Positions 1 through 9,978 of a stretch of 64,000 nt of DNA are shown here, in pieces. The notes below the pieces were generated by a model. It had not been told where the DNA came from and ran no database searches. It saw only the letters and a program-made list of their open reading frames with translations. The number at the start of each line of letters is the position of its first letter. Position 1 is the first letter of the stretch. The stretch spans positions 186,001-250,000 of the forward strand of contig NZ_MDGK01000017.1 in assembly GCF_001870465.1 (NCBI RefSeq), written 5' to 3'. The position numbers and the translations under genes are program-made. Source of the stretch: Pseudomonas extremorientalis. Lineage in GTDB: Bacteria > Pseudomonadota > Gammaproteobacteria > Pseudomonadales > Pseudomonadaceae.

Positions 1-2307
1 CCCGACCCAGCGCCCGTGTTGCGCCGCGCCTGCGCAGGTCTGGGCGATCAGCCGCAGCAGCGCCGGGTGCAGCGCATCAACGCGCGCGGCGAGGCCGGCG
101 TGGTCGCGGTCCATGGCCAGGGTGTACTGGGACAGGTCATTGGTGCCGATGGACAGGAAGTCGGCATGTTTGGCCAACTGCTCGGCCATCAGCGCGGCGG
201 CGGGCACTTCGATCATCACGCCCAGTTCGGGGCGCTGGGTCAGTTCCAACTCGGCGCACAACTCGTCCAGGCGCTGGCGAATCTGCAACAACTCATCCAC
301 CTCGCTGACCATCGGCAGCAGGATGCGGCAGCGCTCCAGCGGGCTGACTTGCAGCAGCGCCCGCAGTTGCTGGTCGAGCAGTTCCGGGCGTACCTGGGCC
401 ATGCGGATACCGCGCAGGCCCAGCACAGGGTTGGCCTCGACCGGCAGTGGCAGGTAGTCGAGTTGCTTGTCGCCGCCCACGTCGATGGTGCGGATGATCA
501 CCGACTTGTCGCCCATGGCATCGAGCACGGCCTGGTAGGCCTGGCGTTGTTCCTGTTCGTCCGGCGCGGTGCGGCGGTCGACGAAGAGAAACTCGGTGCG
601 CAGCAGGCCGACGCCATCGGCGCCATTTTCAAACGCCACCAAGGCTTCGGCGCTGGAGGCGACATTCGCCGCGACTTCGATGCCCACGCCATCGCTGGTG
701 CGCGCCGGCTGTTGAGCCTGGGCCTGTTGCTGCTGGCGACGCAGTTTCTGTGCGTCGCGAATCTGGTGCACTTCGGCGTGTCGCGCGTCGCTGGGGGCCA
801 GTTCCAGGCGGCCGTTGGCGGCGTCGAGGACCACCCGTTGGCCCTGGGGCACATCGAGGACTTCGGCACCCAGCGCGACCACACAGGGCAAGCCTTTACC
901 GCGGGCCAAAATAGCCACATGGGAGGTGGCACCGCCTTCGGCCATGCAGATGCCTGCGGCATTTTGCGCGCTCAGTTGCAGCAGGTCGGATGGGGTCAGT
1001 TCGTGGGCGCTGACAATCGCCCCGGCGGGCAATTCGAAATGCCAGGCTTCACCCAGCAGCGCGCGCAGTACCCGTTGTTGCAAATCCCGCAGATCATTGG
1101 CGCGTTCGGCAAACAGCGGTTTGCCCAGGGCCAGTAACACGGCGCATTGCGCCTGGATCGCGTCGCGCCAGGCATGAGTGGCGGCACTGCCGTGCTCGAT
1201 GGCGCCGGTGGCGGCGCCCAGCAGGGTCGGGTCTTCCAGCAGGGCGAGGTGGGCGGCGAATATGTCTTCTTCCTCGACGTTCTTGCGTTGGCGCGCATGA
1301 TCCAGGGTGCTGCGTATTTCGCTGCGCACCTGCTCCAGGGCGGCATCCAGGCGTTGCAGTTGCTCGTCGGCAGCATGCTTGCCGGTGTCTGCCGGCAGTT
1401 CGATACCGGTCAGGCGGAACAATGGCCCGCAGACCAGGCCCGGCGCGGCACACACGCCTTGCAACACACCCACTTCGGTATTGACCCGACGGGGCGCGGC
1501 GGCCACCGGGGTGTGGTGTTCTTCCTTGACGACGGCTGACAAGGCCGCGATCACTGCCTGCACCGCAGCTTCGGCATCCTTGCCGCGACAGCTCACACGC
1601 ACCTCATCCCCTTCACCGATACCCAGGCCCAGCAAACCGATCAGGCTGTCACACGAGGCGGTTTTATCGCCAAGGTGCAGCGAGGCCTGGCTGCTGAAAC
1701 CCTGCGCAGCCTTGCGCACCAACGCCGCCGGGCGGGCATGTAAACCACCGCGATGGGTGATGCGTACGCGGGCGCTGGCTTCATCCGCCGAGTTATCCAC
1801 AGGCGTCGACACCGACGCTGCTGAACGCGCCACGATCTGCAACAACGGCTCGCCGACCTTGACCGTTCTAGCCGCCACCGAGCGCAACTCGAAGCGCTCG
1901 CCATTGGTCAGGATGATCAGGCTGACCAGGCTCTTGCACTGGCGTGCAATGCGGTCCAGATCAAACTGCACCAGCGCCTGGCCCTTGCTTACCCGCGCGC
2001 CATCCTTCACCAGCAAGGCGAAGCCTTCGCCGTTCAGTTCCACCGTATCGATGCCCACATGCATCAAAATTTCGGCACCGTTGTCAGCGCGGATTGTCAG
2101 CGCATGCCCGGTGCGGGCGACGTGGATGATCACGCCGTCACAGGGTGCATGCAGGCAGTCATTCAACGGGTCGATGGCAATGCCGTCGCCCATTGCGCCG
2201 CTGGCGAACACTTCGTCGGGAACGTTGCCCAGGGCCAGCACCGGTCCGCTGAGGGGGGCGCTGAGGGTCAGGTCATTATTGTTGTTGGACATGGGCACGG
2301 TACTCAT
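1..2307 (-). CDS. nagF: Multiphosphoryl transfer protein EIIA-HPr-EI of the GlcNAc phosphotransferase system (C-terminus cut by window edge)
   Basis: Cytoplasmic fusion of the general and sugar-specific PTS phosphocarriers. It would take phosphate from PEP and pass it to a membrane EIIBC (nagE, not in the window) that imports N-acetylglucosamine. About 769 residues are visible. The EIIA(Glc-type) domain comes first with active-site His83 in LMHVGIDTVELNG. HPr follows with GLHARPAA (His190). Then comes enzyme I with EGGATSHVAILAR (His463) and, near the edge, the PEP-binding signature SIGTNDLSQYTLAMDRDH. The family is about 840 residues, so only the extreme C-terminus is missing. The ATG at 2307 lies 14 bases after the nagB-II stop; an in-frame ATG at 2292 is an alternative, and neither has a strong ribosome site. 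It is the fourth gene of the minus-strand nag operon. Confidence 0.93.
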   Translation of the reverse strand, partial: MSTVPMSNNNNDLTLSAPLSGPVLALGNVPDEVFASGAMGDGIAIDPLNDCLHAPCDGVIIHVARTGHALTIRADNGAEILMHVGIDTVELNGEGFALLVKDGARVSKGQALVQFDLDRIARQCKSLVSLIILTNGERFELRSVAARTVKVGEPLLQIVARSAASVSTPVDNSADEASARVRITHRGGLHARPAALVRKAAQGFSSQASLHLGDKTASCDSLIGLLGLGIGEGDEVRVSCRGKDAEAAVQAVIAALSAVVKEEHHTPVAAAPRRVNTEVGVLQGVCAAPGLVCGPLFRLTGIELPADTGKHAADEQLQRLDAALEQVRSEIRSTLDHARQRKNVEEEDIFAAHLALLEDPTLLGAATGAIEHGSAATHAWRDAIQAQCAVLLALGKPLFAERANDLRDLQQRVLRALLGEAWHFELPAGAIVSAHELTPSDLLQLSAQNAAGICMAEGGATSHVAILARGKGLPCVVALGAEVLDVPQGQRVVLDAANGRLELAPSDARHAEVHQIRDAQKLRRQQQQAQAQQPARTSDGVGIEVAANVASSAEALVAFENGADGVGLLRTEFLFVDRRTAPDEQEQRQAYQAVLDAMGDKSVIIRTIDVGGDKQLDYLPLPVEANPVLGLRGIRMAQVRPELLDQQLRALLQVSPLERCRILLPMVSEVDELLQIRQRLDELCAELELTQRPELGVMIEVPAAALMAEQLAKHADFLSIGTNDLSQYTLAMDRDHAGLAARVDALHPALLRLIAQTCAGAAQHGRWVG

Positions 2308-2321
2308 CAGGAAAACGCCAC

Positions 2322-3324
2322 TCAGTGAGTGCGGGTAACTTTGCTCAGGTGACGCGGCTGGTCCGGGTCCATGCCCCGGGCTTCGGCCAAACCTGCCGCC
2401 ATCACGTAGAAACTCTGGATCGCCAGGATCGGGTCCAGGGTCGGATGTTCGGCGCGGCTCAGGGTCAGGTCACGCTCGGCGATATCGTCCGGCGCAGCCA
2501 GCAACACGCGGGCACCGCGTTGACGCATGTCGGCGGCCAGGCTCAACAGGCCGGCTTGCTCGGCGCCGCGCGGGGCGAACACCAGCAGGGGGTAGTTGTC
2601 GCCAATCAGTGCCATCGGCCCGTGACGTACCTCGGCGCTGCTGAAGGCTTCGGCCTGGATCGCCGAGGTTTCCTTGAGCTTGAGCGCCGCTTCCTGAGCG
2701 ATGGCAAAACCGGCGCCTCGACCAATCACCATCAGTTGCTGGCAGTCGCGCAGGGCGTCGATGGCAACCGTCCAGTCCTGCCTGGCGGCGGCACGCAGTT
2801 CGTCCGGCAAGGCGCGGCAGGCTTGCAGCAAGTCGGCTTCCTGGTTCCAGTGGCCGATCAGCAGCGCGCTGGCACTCAGTGTGGCGATAAAACTTTTGGT
2901 GGCGGCGACGCTTTGCTCCGGCCCGGCGCAGAGCGGCACGTGGAATTCGCAGGCGGCTTCCAGCGGTGAGTCTTCAGCGTTGACCAGCGAAATGCTCAGG
3001 GCGCCGCGTTTGCGCAGCAGGCGCAAGCTGTTGACCAGGTCCGGGCTTTGCCCCGACTGCGAGAAACCGAACGCCACTTGGCCGCTGACTTTCAACGGGG
3101 CTTGCAGCAGGGTCACCACCGACATTGGCAACGACGCCACCGGGATGCCCACATGCTGCATGGCCAGGTAGGCGAAGTAGCTGGCGGCGTGATCCGAGCT
3201 GCCACGGGCGATGGTCATCGCCACTTGCGGCGGCTGGCGGCGCAGGCGGCCGGCGACTTCCTCCAGCAGCGGGTCCAGGCGTTGCAATTGCGCCGACACG
3301 GCGTCGCAGGAGGCCAGGGCCTCT

Positions 3325-3344
<20 letters not shown>
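2322..3344 (-). CDS. nagB-II: Glucosamine-6-phosphate deaminase, SIS-domain (NagB-II) type
   Basis: Predicted to deaminate and isomerise glucosamine-6-phosphate to fructose-6-phosphate. The 340-residue protein has two SIS domains: the first includes ARGSSDHAASYF, the second GRGAGFAIAQEAALKLKETS and EVRHGPMALI, as in the isomerase half of GlmS. The glutaminase domain is absent, which points to a catabolic deaminase rather than GlmS. I chose a TTG start at 3344 because GAAGGAG lies 7 bases upstream; an ATG four codons further in (3332) has no good ribosome site. The start overlaps the nagA end by 20 bases, so the two are translationally coupled. It replaces the classical NagB in this operon. 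Confidence 0.9.
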
Positions 3345-4431
<1,087 letters not shown>

Positions 4432-4441
4432 GGGCAGTTCT

Positions 4442-5200
4442 CTAGAGTCGCAGTTCAGCGGAGTAGTCATGGCGGCGCAGCTCTGCGACGAAGTCGTAGT
4501 AGTCGTTGCGGCAGTAGGTGTCGGTGATTTCAATGGGTGTGTTGTCGGCGGTGTAGCCGACCCGGGTCATCAGCAGCATCGCGGTGCCGGGGGCGATGCC
4601 CACCAGCGCGGCGAACTCGTCGGAAGCGTTGATCGCCTGCACATGCTGCAGGGCGCGCACGATGGGTTTGCCAATGCTTTCGAGGTATTCGTACAGCGAA
4701 TTGCCAATGCCTTGCGGGTGCGGCAGTACCGAGGCGGGCAGGGTGCTCATTTCAATCGCCATCACCGTGTCATCCGCCTTACGCAAGCGTTTGAGGCGTG
4801 CCACTTTATCGGCGGGCGAAAGGCCCAGGCGGATCATCTCTTCGTGGGTCGGCTGGGTCAGTTCTCGTTCCAGCCATTGGGAGCTGGGCACGAAACCCTT
4901 GAGCCGCAGCATCTCGCTGAACCCGGAAAGGCGCGACAGCGGCTGTTCCAAGCGTGGCGATATATAGGTGCCGGAGCCTTGATTGCGGCGGATCAGCCCT
5001 TGGGCAAACAACACTTCCAGCGCCTTGCGAGCGGTGACTCGCGAGATGCTCAATTGCTCGCTGAGGACGCGCTCCGAGGGCAGGGCCTGTTCGGAGGTCC
5101 ACTGGCCGGCATGGATCGCTGCTTCCAGTTTGCGCGCCAATTGCAGGTACAGCGGCGTGGATTGTTTATCGTCGGGGCGCAGGGCCAGGATGGGGTTCAT
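4442..5200 (-). CDS. nagR: GntR-family (HutC/UTRA) transcriptional regulator of the nag operon
   Basis: A 252-residue regulator. Residues 15-80 form a winged helix (ALPSERVLSEQLSISRVTAR, then ALEVLFAQGLIRRNQGSGTYI) and the rest is a UTRA effector domain, which in this family binds amino-sugar phosphates. It is the first gene of the minus-strand operon with nagA, nagB-II and nagF, so it probably represses its own operon. Two TGGTAT-containing tandem sites lie just upstream (5258-5275 and 5331-5348) and are the likely operators. ATG 5200 follows CAGGTTTCCTGACAG-type sequence with only a weak ribosome site. The name NagR/NagQ is given by context. Confidence 0.88.
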   Translation of the reverse strand: MNPILALRPDDKQSTPLYLQLARKLEAAIHAGQWTSEQALPSERVLSEQLSISRVTARKALEVLFAQGLIRRNQGSGTYISPRLEQPLSRLSGFSEMLRLKGFVPSSQWLERELTQPTHEEMIRLGLSPADKVARLKRLRKADDTVMAIEMSTLPASVLPHPQGIGNSLYEYLESIGKPIVRALQHVQAINASDEFAALVGIAPGTAMLLMTRVGYTADNTPIEITDTYCRNDYYDFVAELRRHDYSAELRL

Positions 5201-5252
5201 CTGTCAGGTTTCCGATGCGGTTATTGGAGTGTTGTCGCCCGGTATTCGCCGG

Positions 5253-5281
5253 AAATTAATACCACTTAAATACCATGTCAA
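5253..5281 (-). promoter_or_regulatory. Sigma-70 promoter of the nag operon with internal operator
   Basis: On the minus strand TTGACA (5281-5276) is followed after 17 bases by TAATTT (5258-5253). The spacer is filled by TGGTATTTAAGTGGTAT, a tandem TGGTAT motif, so a bound GntR dimer would block RNA polymerase directly. The distance to the regulator ATG is about 50 bases. The sequence is read directly; the binding is inferred. Confidence 0.6.
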
Positions 5282-5330
5282 TGCAGCTAAAACGGTGCGA
5301 GCAGCGGTTTAAAGGCTCCACAATGAGGCC

Positions 5331-5348
5331 TGGTATGAAGTGGTATTA
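5331..5348 (+). promoter_or_regulatory. Second putative NagR operator
   Basis: TGGTATGAAGTGGTATTA repeats the TGGTAT tandem found in the promoter spacer. The 11-mer AAGTGGTATTA here (5338-5348, plus strand) is identical to the one at 5257-5267 on the minus strand. The two sites therefore face each other about 70 bases apart, a spacing that could allow looping. Confidence 0.4.
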
Positions 5349-5463
5349 GAGAGGTCTTTCTCGCGCACAGAACGGCGCAGCCCGCGGGGGTGAACTGGTA
5401 TTCACCGGCGGGCGCAGAGGGGGGCGGGATTTTTTTTCGAATTATTTTACGAACGGTACGAGA

Positions 5464-5967
5464 TTACGGACGAATCTCGATCAGGGTGCCGTCCTTGACC
5501 AGGTTCCAGACTTCGCGCATGTCCACGTTGCGCATGCCGATGCAGCCGTCGGTCCAGTCCAGGGTATGGAACCACTGCTCCGGGTACTCTTCGCTGTCGG
5601 GCGTGCCGTGGATCATGATCATGCTGCCGGGCTTCACGCCTTCGCGGCGGGCGCGGGCGGCGTCGCTGATATTGGGGTAGGAGATATGCATGGCCAGATT
5701 GAAGCGGTCGCTGGTCTTGCGCCAGTCGATCCAGTACAGGCCCTCTGGCGTGCGGCGGTCACCCTCGATCAGCTTGTGGCCCTTGGGGTTCTTGCCCAGG
5801 GAAATGCGGTAGGTCTTGAGCGGCTTGCCGTCGTTGATCAACTGCAACTGATGGGCGGACTTGAGCACCAGGACCTTTTCGACGGTCTTGCCGCCCAGGG
5901 TTTCCACGGTCGAGGCTGATGACAGGGTCGCGAACGACAGGCAGATAAGGGCAAGCAACCAACGCAT
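5464..5967 (-). CDS. Periplasmic L,D-transpeptidase (YkuD domain)
   Basis: Exported peptidoglycan-modifying enzyme of the ErfK/YbiS type, which forms 3-3 crosslinks or attaches proteins to murein. Residues 1-18 (MRWLLALICLSFATLSSA) are a clear Sec signal peptide, which is why I prefer ATG 5967 over the ATG at 5988 that overlaps the upstream Nudix stop. The YkuD domain fills the rest and carries the His of MIMIHGTPDS and the catalytic-Cys segment DWTDGCIGMRN. It is short for the family (167 residues) and has no peptidoglycan-binding domain. A GC-rich hairpin follows at 5381-5412. Confidence 0.88.
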   Translation of the reverse strand: MRWLLALICLSFATLSSASTVETLGGKTVEKVLVLKSAHQLQLINDGKPLKTYRISLGKNPKGHKLIEGDRRTPEGLYWIDWRKTSDRFNLAMHISYPNISDAARARREGVKPGSMIMIHGTPDSEEYPEQWFHTLDWTDGCIGMRNVDMREVWNLVKDGTLIEIRP

Positions 5968-5984
5968 TAAAACGGTATCCCTAG

Positions 5985-6533
5985 TCATGGAGCGGGCAAC
6001 ACCCGCGGCTCTACAGCCTCGCTGCGCACCGGGAAGGCCTGCTGCCGACGGTCAGCAAAAAAGTATTCGAGGGTACGCCCGACCGTGCGGAACGCCAGCT
6101 CGGACCAAGGGACGTCGGCTTCGTCGAACAACTGCACTTCCAGGCTTTCGGGGCCGGCGGCGAAGTCCAGGTCAAGCAGGTCGGCGCGGTAGAAAATATG
6201 CACCTGATTGATATGCGGCACGTCGATCAGGGTGTAGATGCTCAGGTTGTGCACGCGGGCGCAGGCTTCTTCCAGGGTTTCGCGCATGGCGGCCTGTTCC
6301 ACGGTCTCGCCGTTTTCCATGAAGCCGGCGGGCAGCGTCCAGTAGCCCAGGCGCGGCTCGATGGCGCGGCGGCACAGCAGCACTTTATCGCCCCATACCG
6401 GCACGGTGCCGGCGACGATATTGGGGTTCTGGTAGTGGATGGTCGAGCAGTGATCACACACAAAGCGCAGGCGGCCGTCGCCTTCGGGGATGCGTTGGGT
6501 AACCGGTTTACCGCACTGGCTGCAGAAATTCAT
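5985..6533 (-). CDS. Nudix hydrolase with N-terminal zinc ribbon
   Basis: A 182-residue protein. An N-terminal zinc ribbon (CSQCGK and CDHC, residues 4-32) precedes a Nudix domain whose box reads GFMENGETVEQAAMRETLEE followed by AC, where the usual Gly after EE is replaced by Ala-Cys. The ribbon plus Nudix layout recalls NudC-like and COG1051 enzymes that cleave nucleotide-linked diphosphates; the substrate is unknown. ATG 6533 was chosen because the ribbon starts there, although the frame stays open to 6650. It is divergent from the next Nudix gene at 6683. Confidence 0.85.
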   Translation of the reverse strand: MNFCSQCGKPVTQRIPEGDGRLRFVCDHCSTIHYQNPNIVAGTVPVWGDKVLLCRRAIEPRLGYWTLPAGFMENGETVEQAAMRETLEEACARVHNLSIYTLIDVPHINQVHIFYRADLLDLDFAAGPESLEVQLFDEADVPWSELAFRTVGRTLEYFFADRRQQAFPVRSEAVEPRVLPAP

Positions 6534-6682
6534 GCTGGGGTTCCTGGAAAGTGCGTCTATCTTGGCGTGACGGGCAGGGCGCTGCAACAAGTTGTCGTTT
6601 AGCGACACCGGGCGGGTTTTGGGGTTGGGCACCCGCGAGCTTTGGTGCATGATGCAAGGTAGCCAACAGACCGAGATGACTC

Positions 6683-7285
6683 ATGCTGGACGAGCTACTT
6701 CGCCGGGTAAGCAACCACACCCCCCACACGCTTGAAACCGACGGGCGTTTCCCCGAGGCTGCGGTGCTGGTGCCGATTACCCGCAGTGACGAACCTGAGC
6801 TGATCCTGACCCTGCGCGCCAGTGGCCTGTCGACCCATGGTGGCGAAGTGGCCTTTCCGGGCGGGCGCCGCGACCCCGAAGACCCGGACCTGATCTTCAC
6901 CGCGCTGCGCGAGGCCGAAGAAGAAATCGGCCTGCCGCCCGGGCTGGTCGAAGTGATCGGCCCGCTGAGCCCCTTGATCTCCCTGCATGGCATTCGGGTC
7001 ACGCCGTATGTCGGCGTGATCCCCGATTACGTCGAGTACTTGGCCAACGATGCCGAGATTGCCGCGGTTTTCAGCGTGCCCTTGGACTTCTTCCGACAAG
7101 ACCCACGCGAACATACCCACCGGATCGATTACCAGGGGCGCAGTTGGTACGTGCCCAGCTATCGGTTTGGCGAATACAAGATCTGGGGGCTGACGGCCAT
7201 CATGATCGTCGAGCTGATCAATCTGCTCTATGACGATGCCAAGATCAGCCTGCACCAGCCACCCAAGAGCTTCATCAATACTTGA
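6683..7285 (+). CDS. CoA pyrophosphatase-like Nudix hydrolase (NudL family)
   Basis: A 200-residue Nudix protein of the COG0494/NudL type, which in characterised members hydrolyses coenzyme A and its thioesters to 3',5'-ADP and 4'-phosphopantetheine. The Nudix box lies at residues 60-84 (GGRRDPEDPDLIFTALREAE then EEIGL), and the family-specific extension before it (THGGEVAFPGG) is present. GAGATGACTC before ATG 6683 gives an acceptable ribosome site. It is followed at 36 bases by the carbonic-anhydrase-like gene on the same strand. Confidence 0.88.
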   Translation: MLDELLRRVSNHTPHTLETDGRFPEAAVLVPITRSDEPELILTLRASGLSTHGGEVAFPGGRRDPEDPDLIFTALREAEEEIGLPPGLVEVIGPLSPLISLHGIRVTPYVGVIPDYVEYLANDAEIAAVFSVPLDFFRQDPREHTHRIDYQGRSWYVPSYRFGEYKIWGLTAIMIVELINLLYDDAKISLHQPPKSFINT

Positions 7286-7321
7286 GCCATCGCTTGAATG
7301 GCAACGCCGTGAGGAAAAACC

Positions 7322-7842
<521 letters not shown>

Positions 7843-7846
<4 letters not shown>

Positions 7847-8058
7847 ATCCGATTGAACGCCCCGTTGCGTCGCCGTGCGTGAGCATTTGCGCGCTGGACG
7901 ATGACGATATTTGCACCGGCTGCCAGCGTACGGTGGATGAGATTACGCGTTGGAGCCGCATGGATAACGCCGAGCGCCGGGTGGTGCTGGGGTTGTGTCA
8001 TGAGCGGGCGGTGGCGAGTGGATTGGTGTTTATGGCCTCTAATAAATCCGGCGCCTGA
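7843..8058 (+). CDS. DUF1289 domain protein
   Basis: A 71-residue protein whose core [20 protein letters not shown] carries four cysteines arranged as in DUF1289, probably binding a metal or iron-sulfur centre. The family has no established function. Its four-base overlap with the upstream carbonic-anhydrase-like gene implies translational coupling. A REP palindrome follows seven bases after the stop. Confidence 0.85.
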
Positions 8059-8065
8059 ACCAACG

Positions 8066-8089
8066 CTATCGGGGGCAAGCCCCCGATAG
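8066..8089. repeat. REP palindrome, single copy
   Basis: Perfect 10-bp stem CTATCGGGGG / CCCCCGATAG around CAAG. Same core as the other Pseudomonas REP elements here, but without the GTGGGAG arm. Confidence 0.85.
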
Positions 8090-8126
8090 GGCCATCCCAG
8101 ACGACATATTTCAAAATGTGAAGTAC

Positions 8127-8147
8127 CCTGTGCCCCTTGTTCACAGG
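8127..8147 (+). promoter_or_regulatory. Short hairpin in the leader of the VUT transporter gene
   Basis: CCTGTG and CACAGG pair around a nine-base loop. The AGG of the right arm, 10 bases before ATG 8157, is the only Shine-Dalgarno-like sequence, so the hairpin could mask it. I do not recognise a known riboswitch class. Confidence 0.3.
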
Positions 8148-8156
8148 TCCACTCCC

Positions 8157-8624
8157 ATGCTCTTCCTGATCGCCTATATCAGCAGCGTCGTGCTGATCAA
8201 CTTCGCCTTCTCCACCGCCCCGCACCTGGACGTCATCTGGTCCGCCTGGGGTGGCCTGGTCTTTATCCTGCGCGACATGGTGCAAACCCGCTTCGGCCAT
8301 GGCGCAATCATCGCCATGCTGGCCGCGCTGGTGCTGTCGTATGTCACGTCCGACCCGGCCATCGCCCTGGCCAGCGCCACCGCGTTCGCGGTGTCCGAGT
8401 GCATCGACTGGCTGGTGTTCAGCATCACCAAGCGTCCGCTGCACGACCGCCTGTGGATCAGTTCGGCGCTGAGCATTCCCCTCGACACCTTTATCTTCTT
8501 CGGCCTGATCGGCGCGCTCACGCCGGCGGTAGTGGGTACTGCACTGGCGTCGAAGTTCGCCGGGGTCACGGTGGTGTGGCTGATCATGGCCTGGCGCATC
8601 CGCAAGCGGGCTGTCGCCAACTGA
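8157..8624 (+). CDS. VUT-family integral membrane transporter
   Basis: A 155-residue protein made almost wholly of hydrophobic helices (about five or six segments). It matches the VUT / COG1738-like group, whose members are linked to uptake of queuosine precursors or other vitamins. The conserved feature is an acidic/basic pair around ILRDMVQTRFG, plus SECIDWLVF and SIPLDTFIFF. I chose ATG 8157 because the membrane segments start there; an open frame back to 8118 adds a hydrophilic stretch only. The substrate cannot be told from sequence. Confidence 0.75.
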   Translation: MLFLIAYISSVVLINFAFSTAPHLDVIWSAWGGLVFILRDMVQTRFGHGAIIAMLAALVLSYVTSDPAIALASATAFAVSECIDWLVFSITKRPLHDRLWISSALSIPLDTFIFFGLIGALTPAVVGTALASKFAGVTVVWLIMAWRIRKRAVAN

Positions 8625-8693
8625 GGCCAATTCCTGCAGTTCATGTAAAATGCCGGCCTTTCTCCCAATGATCCGCTCCCCTGAGGACCTGAG

Positions 8694-9875
8694 ATGACCC
8701 GAATCGGAACTCCATTGTCGCCAACCGCGACCCGCGTTTTGCTGTGTGGCTGCGGTGAGCTGGGCAAGGAAGTGGTAATCGAGCTGCAACGCCTGGGCGT
8801 TGAAGTGATTGCCGTGGATCGCTACGCCAACGCGCCGGCCATGCAGGTTGCGCACCGTAGCCACGTGATCAACATGCTCGACGGCGCCGCCTTGCGTGCG
8901 GTGATCGAGGCGGAAAAACCGCACTTCATCGTGCCGGAAATCGAAGCCATCGCGACCGCCACCCTGGTGGAGCTGGAAGCCGAAGGCTTCACCGTGATCC
9001 CGACCGCGCGCGCCACCTCGCTGACCATGAACCGCGAAGGCATCCGCCGCCTGGCCGCCGAAGAGTTGGACCTGCCAACCTCGCCGTACCACTTCGCCGA
9101 TACCTTCGAAGACTACAGCAAGGCCGTGCAGGACCTGGGCTTCCCGTGCGTGGTCAAGCCGGTGATGAGTTCGTCGGGCAAGGGCCAGAGCCTGCTGCGC
9201 AGCGTCGATGACGTGCAGAAAGCCTGGGACTACGCCCAGGAAGGCGGCCGTGCAGGTAAAGGCCGTGTGATCATCGAAGGCTTTATCGACTTCGACTACG
9301 AAATCACCCTGCTGACCGTGCGTCACATCGGCGGCACCACCTTCTGCGCGCCTGTGGGCCATCGTCAGGAGAAGGGCGACTACCAGGAATCCTGGCAGCC
9401 ACAGGCCATGAGCCCGATTGCCCTGGCGGAATCCGAGCGCGTTGCCAAGGCGGTGACCGAGGCCCTGGGTGGCCGTGGTCTGTTTGGCGTGGAGTTGTTC
9501 ATCAAGGGGGATCAGGTGTGGTTCAGCGAAGTGTCGCCGCGCCCGCATGACACCGGTTTGGTGACCCTGATTTCCCAGGACCTGTCGCAGTTTGCGCTGC
9601 ACGCGCGCGCCATCCTGGGCCTGCCGATCCCGTTGATCCGTCAGTTCGGGCCTTCGGCCTCGGCGGTGATCCTGGTGGAAGGGCAGTCGACCCAGACGGC
9701 GTTCGCCAACCTGGGCGCCGCGTTGAGCGAACCTGATACCGCGCTGCGCCTGTTCGGCAAGCCCGAAGTGAATGGCCAGCGCCGCATGGGCGTGGCGTTG
9801 GCGCGGGATGAGTCGATTGAAGCGGCCCGGGCCAAGGCGACCCGGGCTTCCCAGGCCGTGGTGGTAGAGCTCTAA
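8694..9875 (+). CDS. purT: Formate-dependent phosphoribosylglycinamide formyltransferase
   Basis: A 393-residue ATP-grasp enzyme of purine synthesis. It makes formyl-GAR from GAR, formate and ATP, the folate-independent alternative to PurN. The N-terminal segment has the dinucleotide-like [20 protein letters not shown]. The ATP-grasp core includes [34 protein letters not shown] and [20 protein letters not shown]. Length matches the family (about 392). GAGGACCTGAG precedes the ATG. It stands alone between a REP-flanked intergenic region and the transporter gene. Confidence 0.97.
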   Translation: MTRIGTPLSPTATRVLLCGCGELGKEVVIELQRLGVEVIAVDRYANAPAMQVAHRSHVINMLDGAALRAVIEAEKPHFIVPEIEAIATATLVELEAEGFTVIPTARATSLTMNREGIRRLAAEELDLPTSPYHFADTFEDYSKAVQDLGFPCVVKPVMSSSGKGQSLLRSVDDVQKAWDYAQEGGRAGKGRVIIEGFIDFDYEITLLTVRHIGGTTFCAPVGHRQEKGDYQESWQPQAMSPIALAESERVAKAVTEALGGRGLFGVELFIKGDQVWFSEVSPRPHDTGLVTLISQDLSQFALHARAILGLPIPLIRQFGPSASAVILVEGQSTQTAFANLGAALSEPDTALRLFGKPEVNGQRRMGVALARDESIEAARAKATRASQAVVVEL

Positions 9876-9878
9876 AAG

Positions 9879-9973
9879 CATCGGGGGCAAGCCCCCTCCC
9901 ACACTTGATCCTGTTCACAGAGTTAGATTTGTGAATACATTCAAATGTGGGAGGGGGCTTGCCCCCGATAGCG
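9879..9973. repeat. Inverted pair of REP elements
   Basis: Two REP copies in opposite orientation (9879-9905 and 9942-9973), each with CCCCC / GGGGG cores and a GTGGGAGGGGG arm. They sit between the convergent ends of purT and the MFS gene, like a BIME, and may serve as a transcription barrier. Confidence 0.85.
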
Positions 9974-9978
9974 GTCTA

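Noticed and set aside
8120..8160. preQ1 riboswitch before the VUT transporter
   Set aside because: The short stem and loop lack the conserved preQ1 class I and II sequences; kept only as an unclassified hairpin.
7998..9902. Long open frame (634 codons) antisense to purT
   Set aside because: It is the mirror of a high-GC coding gene, rich in His/Arg/Gly/Gln, with no family motif; purT on the other strand is unmistakable.
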